This document shows, piece by piece, positions 58,788 through 64,000 of a stretch of 64,000 nt of DNA. This DNA comes from Hyphomicrobium_A sp963782555 (lineage in GTDB: Bacteria > Pseudomonadota > Alphaproteobacteria > Rhizobiales > Hyphomicrobiaceae). Within the stretch, counting starts at the first letter, position 1, and each line of letters opens with the position of its first letter. Where the stretch lies: NCBI GenBank assembly GCA_963782555.1, contig CAWAKB010000001.1, positions 868,001 to 932,000 of the forward strand. Reading direction: 5' to 3'. The notes beneath the pieces were generated by a model, which did not search any database, had not been told where the DNA came from, and worked only from the letters and a program-made list of their open reading frames with translations. The translations under genes were made by a program, and so were the position numbers.

Positions 58788-59790
58788 TCACTTGTATTCG
58801 ATGAGGCGCGCCTGCCGGCCGAGCAGCCGGTCGCGCAGGAACTTGATCTGGCCGTAGGCTTCGGGAAAGCGTGCGAGCATCTGAAACAGCGCGAGCGGTC
58901 GCCCGCTCGGTCAAGCGGGCCGCGATTGCGCGCGGTCTGGCGCAGAACCTGCAGGGGATAAATCAGCCACGCGAGGAGACCCCATGGGCCCAGGCGCAGG
59001 CTCGCTGCAAGGCAGGCGAGCGGCAGCCATAGGCCCCAGAGCCAGGCGCGCCGCTGCTCCCACACCCAGTGGCGCTCGGGCGGCGCGCCGTGCAGATAGG
59101 CGCCCTGGCGCAAAGGCGTAGCCGCCGCGCGATGGCGCGCCGCCACCATTGGGCAAAGCGCGTCATGCCGGCGTCGTGCACGTGTCATCTCGGCGTCGAG
59201 CCGCCAGATGCGCCAGCCCTTCGCGCGCAAGCCGCACGCACAGTTCCGGCTCCTCGCCGGCGATCAGGTCGTCGCGAAAGCCGCCCACGGACTGGAGCGC
59301 CCGAACGCGCATCATGACGTCGCCGCCGCAGGCGCGCGTCTCGCCGGCGGGCTGGTCCCACTCGCGCTCGCACAGCCAATTGTAGACCGAGCGCTCCGGA
59401 TGGCGCTCGCGCCGGCGCCCGGCGACGACGCCTACGCCCGGGTGTGCGTCAGATAGGACAGGGCCGTTTGCGGCCAGCCGGCGTCGAGCGTCGCAGTCGC
59501 GCGTCCACGAACTGCACGAAGGCGAAATCGGGCGCGATCTGCCTGCAGCCGCCGTAAGCCGGCGTTGCGCGCGCGCGCTGCGGTGAAGGGCGTCGTCATA
59601 TCGAGCTCGACGACGTCGGCGCCGTGGTCGCGTGCCCATTGGGCCGAGCCGTCCTCGGATTGGGAATCGACATAGACCACGGCCGCCGCCGCCGTCAGCG
59701 ATGCGAGGCACGGCGCAGACGCTCGCCTTCGTTGCGCCCGATCGCGACGGCGCCGAAACGCATCCTGTGGTGCTCCGGTGAAACCTTCAT
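58788..59790 (-). CDS. Family 2 glycosyltransferase with membrane tail, frameshifted
   Basis: About 333 residues. It starts at ATG 59790 overlapping the acetyltransferase stop (ATGA). Motifs across frames: FGAVAIGRNEGERLRR, AVVYVDSQSEDGSAQWA, TAARARNAGLRRLQ, VYNWLCEREWDQPAGETRAC, GGFRDDLIAGEEPELCVRL and WRIWRLDAEMTRHDAGMTRF, then a hydrophobic tail (LWGLWLPLACLAASLRLG). At least four shifts. Ends LLGRQARLIEYK at 58788. Confidence 0.77.
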
Positions 59791-60317
59791 CCCGCTTTGG
59801 CACCTAGACCAACCGCGCGCTGCTGCGGCCTCACCACGGCAGGCACGCCGACGGCGACCGAGTTGTCGGGAACGTCGCAGAGCACGACGGCATTGGCGCC
59901 GATGACGACGTTGTCACCGACGCGGATGGGACCGAGCAGCTTGGCGCCGGCGCCGATGTCGACGTTGTTGCCGATGACGGGCGCGCATTTCTCCTCGATG
60001 CGTCGCAGTCCGATCACGACGCCGCTGCGAATGCGGCAGTCGTCGCCGAACTTTGCGTAGCCGCTGACGATGATGCCGCCGAAGTGGTCGATGACGAAGT
60101 TCCGCCCGACCTCGGCTTCGCACGGCAACTCGATGCCGGTGAGGATCTGCACGAGCTTATAGAGAACGTGGTAGATCGCGGAAAAGAGCTTGCGGACGAT
60201 CGCGGGGCGCACGCCATAGCGCCAGCGGCCGAAGCGATAGATCACCATCGCCCAGAAGCCCTGTGCGCCCCACTTGCCCCCATGGGCGCGAAGGTCCTCA
60301 CGTATATTGTCGAACAT
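59787..60317 (-). CDS. Serine acetyltransferase-like hexapeptide O-acetyltransferase
   Basis: 176 residues from MFDNIREDLRAHGGKWGAQG. An N-terminal helical part with a hydrophobic segment, then left-handed beta-helix repeats: NFVIDHFGGIIVSGYAKFGD, GVVIGLRRIEEKCAPVIGNN and VDIGAGAKLLGPIRVGDNVV. In polysaccharide operons such CysE-like enzymes acetylate sugars rather than serine. The acetyl-donor site histidine is in IDHFGG. Stop and start overlap the flanking transferase gene. Confidence 0.87.
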   Translation of the reverse strand: MFDNIREDLRAHGGKWGAQGFWAMVIYRFGRWRYGVRPAIVRKLFSAIYHVLYKLVQILTGIELPCEAEVGRNFVIDHFGGIIVSGYAKFGDDCRIRSGVVIGLRRIEEKCAPVIGNNVDIGAGAKLLGPIRVGDNVVIGANAVVLCDVPDNSVAVGVPAVVRPQQRAVGLGAKAG

Positions 60318-60328
60318 AGCTCTGCCGC

Positions 60329-61345
60329 TCAACGGGTTGCGCGAGATGCCAGGTCGGTCGCCATGAGGCGTACGAGCGTTGTCCAGGCGTGCCTCAGCGC
60401 AGCCGCGGCGCGAGTCACATCCCGGTGGCGCACAAGGCCGCTCCCGACCCTCAAGACATCCCCGAGCACGGTGAGGCACACCGCCCCGAGCGCGCCGGCA
60501 ATACCGTAATGCTTGCGAAAGTAGAGGAGCTCGCTCTCGATTTGCAGGGCGGAGATCTGCCGGCCGACAGTGAGCGCAGCCTCGGATTGTGCGCTCTCGC
60601 CGCCGAGGTGAACGACTTGCGTGAACGGATAGTAGATCACTTGCCAGCCGGCTTCGCGCACCGCGCGGCAATGGTCGATCTCCTCGTAGTAAAGGAAATA
60701 GCGCGGATCGAACAGGCCTATGCCCGCGATCACGGTGCGGCGGACGAGGTAATAGCAGCCCGGGACCCAGTCGCACTCGCGGACGGCTGCGTGATCCCAT
60801 GCCATGTCGTCGACGAGGCTGGCGGCAGGAACGAGACCGGCGAGGCCCGTCGCGGCAAGGAACGTGTTCCAAGGCGTGGGAAAGTAGCGGCAGGAGGGCT
60901 GCAAGGCGCCGTCCTCTCCGACGAGCTTCACCCCCAAGACGCCGCAGCGCGGATGGGAATCCATGAATGCCACGGTCTTTGTCAGGGTGTCGGCGGATAC
61001 GAAGGCGTCGGTGTTGAGCAGAAGCACATAGCGCCCCTCGGCCCGCGCCAGAGCCTGATTGTTGGCGCGGCCGAAGCCGACGTTGGTCTCGTTTGCGATG
61101 ATTTCCGCGTCTGGATAGCGCGCGCGCAAAGTCGATACCGAGTCGTCGCGCGAGGCGTTGTCGACGCAGATCACCTGGAGATGCAGCGGGCCGCGGGCGG
61201 CCTCGAGCGCATCAAACATCCGGACCAAGAGGTGTGCGCTGTTGTAGGTGACGACGATAACGGACACGTCCACTTGCGCGCGCACCTCGGCGGGGCTCAC
61301 CGTTTCGCGCGACGCAAGTGAGCGGCTTTTGAGCTCGACGTTCAC
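60329..61345 (-). CDS. Family 2 glycosyltransferase (rhamnosyltransferase-like)
   Basis: 338 residues, intact. SVIVVTYNSAHLLVRMFDAL, VICVDNASRDDSVSTLR, NVGFGRANNQALARAEGRYV, LLLNTDAFV (NTD as DxD), VGCYYLVRRTVIAGIG-type segment and YFLYYEEIDHCRAVREAGW with the acceptor EEID. Matches WcaA/rhamnosyltransferase-type GT2. GTG at 61345 overlaps the preceding stop (GTGA). Confidence 0.92.
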   Translation of the reverse strand: MNVELKSRSLASRETVSPAEVRAQVDVSVIVVTYNSAHLLVRMFDALEAARGPLHLQVICVDNASRDDSVSTLRARYPDAEIIANETNVGFGRANNQALARAEGRYVLLLNTDAFVSADTLTKTVAFMDSHPRCGVLGVKLVGEDGALQPSCRYFPTPWNTFLAATGLAGLVPAASLVDDMAWDHAAVRECDWVPGCYYLVRRTVIAGIGLFDPRYFLYYEEIDHCRAVREAGWQVIYYPFTQVVHLGGESAQSEAALTVGRQISALQIESELLYFRKHYGIAGALGAVCLTVLGDVLRVGSGLVRHRDVTRAAAALRHAWTTLVRLMATDLASRATR

Positions 61346-61896
61346 GTGCCTGGCCTTGTTTGCAGTCCGACGGCGGTTGCCCCGCTCGCCACATCGTCGA
61401 CAACCACCGCATTGGCGCCGATCCGGGCGTGCGCTCCGATGCGAACCGGCCCGAGGATCTTGGCGCCGGCGCCGATGTCCACATGGCCGGAAATTTCGGG
61501 AGCCCCTCCGCGCTCGCGCGTTCCGAGCGTCACTTGCTGAAAGATGAGACAGTTGACGCCGATCTTTGCGTCGGGGTGGATGACGATGCCGTTGGGATGC
61601 GGGATGAGGAGACCGCCGCCGATGCGGCAGTTGAGCGGGATGTCGGCGCCGGTGACGACGCTCCACAAGCGATGGCGCAACACCGCCCATTTGCAGAATG
61701 GAGCTGAGAAGAGCCCGCCTTTGCCGCGCCAATATTGGTAGCTGCGGATTGCCTTGAGCAGCTTGCGGCCGGGGTCCCAGAATTGGCGCGGGCGCTCTCG
61801 GCCCCAATCGGCGACCTCGGCGCTGACTGTGAGCGCGTTGCCGTCGACCTGCTGGCGCGGCATGAAAGACCGTTGCGAAGCAAGTTGCGATGTCAT
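61342..61896 (-). CDS. Serine acetyltransferase-like hexapeptide O-acetyltransferase (second copy)
   Basis: 184 residues from ATG 61896 (MTSQLASQRSFMPRQQ). Helical N-terminus (FWDPGRKLLKAIRSYQYWRG), then hexapeptide repeats: IPHPNGIVIHPDAKIGVNCL, IFQQVTLGTRERGGAPEISG and VDIGAGAKILGPVRIGAHAR. The catalytic histidine is in PHPNGIVIHPD. First gene of the five-gene minus-strand operon; it may acetylate a different sugar from its downstream paralogue. A longer frame to 61977 would overlap the divergent gene start. Confidence 0.88.
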   Translation of the reverse strand: MTSQLASQRSFMPRQQVDGNALTVSAEVADWGRERPRQFWDPGRKLLKAIRSYQYWRGKGGLFSAPFCKWAVLRHRLWSVVTGADIPLNCRIGGGLLIPHPNGIVIHPDAKIGVNCLIFQQVTLGTRERGGAPEISGHVDIGAGAKILGPVRIGAHARIGANAVVVDDVASGATAVGLQTRPGT

Positions 61897-61961
61897 GTTG
61901 GCCGTGACGTGCCCGCCATTGAAATGATAGATGTCGCCCCCGCAGTGATCGCGGTCTGTCT

Positions 61962-63170
61962 GTGAGGACGATGGCATTGATCGTTTCCCTCGGATCGTTG
62001 GCCTTGATCGGCTTTGCGTTCCTTATCAACATCCCCGTCGTGGTGCTGCTCGCTGAGGTCCTGGCGGCAACCGCGTTGGCACGCGAGCGGCGGCCGCCGG
62101 CTTCTGCGCCTGTGCGGTCGCGTGTCGCCGTCCTGGTGCCCGCGCACGATGAAAGTGGCGGCATTGTTCCAACGCTCGCAGACATCAAGGCGCAGCTCTA
62201 TCCGAACGACCGCCTGCTCGTCGTGGCCGACAACTGCAGCGATGATACGGCGGCGGTTGCCGACGGCACGGGGGCCGAGGTCGTCGTGCGGGACGACCCC
62301 GATCGCCGCGGCAAAGGCTATGCGTTGGACTTCGGGCTGCGCCACCTCAGCGCCGATCCCCCGGACCTTGTAATCGTCATCGACGCCGATTGCCGCCTCG
62401 CCGAGCACACCATCGACCGCTTGGCTGCGACGAGCGCTGCAACGGGACGGCCGGTGCAGGCCCTTGACCTGATGCTTGCGCCCGAACCGTCCGCCATCAA
62501 CCGGCAGGTCGCCGTGTTCGCGTGGCGCTTGAAGAACTGGGTGCGCCCGCTCGGACTGAGCGCGCTCGGCCTTCCATGTCAGTTGATGGGCACGGGCATG
62601 GCGTTCCCATGGGAGACGATCCGCTGCGTCGACCTCGCAAGTGGAGCGATGGTCGAGGATCTGAAGCTCGGGCTCGAGCTGGCTGCGGCGGGACACGCGC
62701 CCGTCTTCTGTCCCGCGGCGGTCGTCACCAGCGAATTCCCGCTCTCCGAGACAGGAGCGGCGACGCAGCGGGAGCGTTGGGAGCAGGGTCACATCGGCCT
62801 CATCATCTCGGCTATGCCGCGCTTCGTCCTTTCAGCAATCGCGCACCGCGATTGGCAGCTTTTGGCGTTAGCACTCGACCTTGCGGTCCCGCCCTTGGCC
62901 CTGCTGCTGCTGCTGCTCCTGGTCGCAGTGACCGCCTCTGGTCTCGCAGCCCTGGCTGGTATCGCTATCCTTGCCTTTCAGCTGAGCGTCTTCGCTTGCC
63001 TCGCCTTCGCCGCCTCCGTCGTGCTGGCGTGGTGGAGCCATGGTCGCACCGTCCTCCCCGCCAGCTCTCTCCTGTTGCTGCCCGCATATGTGTGGGGCAA
63101 GTGCCGCCTCTATGCCGCTCTCTTGACCGGCAAGCGCGCGACGCGGTGGATCAGGACTGAACGGCGCTGA
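61962..63170 (+). CDS. Membrane family 2 glycosyltransferase
   Basis: 402 residues. N-terminal membrane helix, GT-A domain with VAVLVPAHDESGGIVPTLAD, LLVVADNCSDDTAAVA, DLVIVIDADCRLAEHTIDRL (DAD), GTGMAFPWETI, VEDLKLGLELAAAGHAPVF and the QRERWEQGH motif (Q/R-x-x-R-W) of processive or polyprenyl-linked GT2 enzymes, then three C-terminal helices. It could be a processive synthase or a priming-type transferase. Divergent from the minus-strand operon. Confidence 0.9.
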   Translation: MRTMALIVSLGSLALIGFAFLINIPVVVLLAEVLAATALARERRPPASAPVRSRVAVLVPAHDESGGIVPTLADIKAQLYPNDRLLVVADNCSDDTAAVADGTGAEVVVRDDPDRRGKGYALDFGLRHLSADPPDLVIVIDADCRLAEHTIDRLAATSAATGRPVQALDLMLAPEPSAINRQVAVFAWRLKNWVRPLGLSALGLPCQLMGTGMAFPWETIRCVDLASGAMVEDLKLGLELAAAGHAPVFCPAAVVTSEFPLSETGAATQRERWEQGHIGLIISAMPRFVLSAIAHRDWQLLALALDLAVPPLALLLLLLLVAVTASGLAALAGIAILAFQLSVFACLAFAASVVLAWWSHGRTVLPASSLLLLPAYVWGKCRLYAALLTGKRATRWIRTERR

Positions 63171-63215
63171 CCCCCAGTGCCGAGTGTTGTCGGCACCGGG
63201 GCCTGCGCAAGCCGC

Positions 63216-64000
63216 TCAGCTCTTGCTCAACTGCTGCAGCGCACTCTGGATCTTGCCCTTGAGCTCTCCGCCGGAAGTGGCGAGCTCCAACCCTTTGCGC
63301 AGCTGCTTGGAAGCGTCGGCCGTCTCGCCCATGGCCACGTAGGTCATGCCAAGATGATAGTGCGCTAGCGCAACGTCGGGCAGCTGGGCGACCGCCGCCT
63401 CCAGCAGCGGCGCGGCGTCCTTGTACTCGCCGCGCCGGTAGTGGACCCAGCCCAACGTGTCCTTGAACTGCGGCACCTCCGACTTGCGTAGGCTGACGGC
63501 GAGGGCATAGGCCCGCTCGAGACTGGCCGCGTCAGACCGGTGATCCGACAGCAGGCTCGCGAGGTTGTTGGTGACGATCATCGAGCCCGACTGCTCTTTG
63601 TGGAGATCCTCGTATTCCCGGATCGCGGGCTCGAAGTCTCCCTTGCTCTCGAGCACGCCGGCCAGAACCAGGCGCAGCGATACGCTCTTGGGCTGCTCGC
63701 GCAGTCCCGCCTGCACGACCTTCAAGGCCGCATCCTTGTCGCCCCTTTGCAGATGCAGGTTGGCGAGCGCCCGGTAGCTGGCGGTGCTCTTGGGCTTGAG
63801 CTTGATCGCCTCCTGAAGCGTGCCGAGCGCCTTGTCCTGCTCGTTGTTGGCGAGCTGAATTGAGGCCATCAGGACCAGCGCATCGGCGTTCGTCGGGTCC
63901 TCTTTGAGCACGGTCTGCAGGAAGGCCTGCGCGCGATCGCGTTTTCCAGCGCGCATGAGCGTGCTGACCAGGGCATACATCGGCCGCGGCGAGCCGGGGA
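63216..64000 (-). CDS. TPR-repeat protein, 5' part outside the window
   Basis: At least 261 residues ending at 63216, open to the window edge. About six 34-residue TPR units, for example AQAFLQTVLKEDPTNADALV, ALGTLQEAIKLKPKSTASYR and YRRGEYKDAAPLLEAAVAQL. No enzyme domain. Long TPR proteins of this type accompany exopolysaccharide or PEP-CTERM export loci (PrsT-like), which fits the neighbourhood, but the identification is tentative without the N-terminus. Confidence 0.8.
   Translation of the reverse strand, partial: PGSPRPMYALVSTLMRAGKRDRAQAFLQTVLKEDPTNADALVLMASIQLANNEQDKALGTLQEAIKLKPKSTASYRALANLHLQRGDKDAALKVVQAGLREQPKSVSLRLVLAGVLESKGDFEPAIREYEDLHKEQSGSMIVTNNLASLLSDHRSDAASLERAYALAVSLRKSEVPQFKDTLGWVHYRRGEYKDAAPLLEAAVAQLPDVALAHYHLGMTYVAMGETADASKQLRKGLELATSGGELKGKIQSALQQLSKS

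Overview
The window looks like chromosomal DNA of a GC-rich alphaproteobacterium of the order Hyphomicrobiales, probably near Hyphomicrobium. The main evidence is the order murA / DUF2948 / hisD / UPF0262 / low-molecular-weight phosphatase / maf / yacG / tRNA-Phe. That order is typical of the group, although here it is stretched by inserted genes.

Layout. 1-4.5 kb: end of an exopolysaccharide locus (tyrosine autokinase, J-domain protein, membrane-anchored protein, small basic protein). 4.6-6.3 kb: ammonium transporter plus a small membrane protein. 6.4-16.5 kb: tyrosinase, pirin/LysR pair, DUF2189 protein, molybdopterin oxidoreductase, PH-domain protein, RlpA, murA and a small secreted protein. 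16.6-23.2 kb: GAF-PAS-GGDEF-EAL protein, DUF6494, DUF547, rhodanese and two glycosyltransferases, all lying between murA and DUF2948. 23.4-30.0 kb: hisD block, an adenylate cyclase and a Crp/Fnr regulator separated by two palindromic repeats, maf, yacG and tRNA-Phe(GAA).

30.0-42.76 kb is an integrative element in the 3' end of tRNA-Phe. It is bounded by an identical 49-bp direct repeat. Phased GTGGTACCA repeats, probably integrase arm sites, lie just inside each end, and a P4-type integrase lies at the right end. The cargo is defence-like: a Cas3 HD-domain remnant, a kinase / PP2C phosphatase / vWA triad (TerY-P type), a DUF2779 nuclease-exonuclease, a WYL regulator divergent from a ClpP-like protease, dodecin and unknown small genes. 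A second integrase remnant lies just outside the right end.

43-46.9 kb: L,D-transpeptidase, diguanylate cyclase and Nudix hydrolase. 47-63.2 kb: a large polysaccharide locus with a ligase-like membrane protein, secreted glycoside hydrolase, flippase, many glycosyltransferases and two hexapeptide acetyltransferases, in converging plus- and minus-strand operons. 54.9-56.9 kb is visibly poorer in GC and holds broken transferases. The window ends in a TPR protein.

Many genes carry single-base frameshifts, often at short homopolymers, with motifs continuing across frames. I read most of these as sequence indels rather than decay, and I give each such gene as one locus with approximate frameshift positions.
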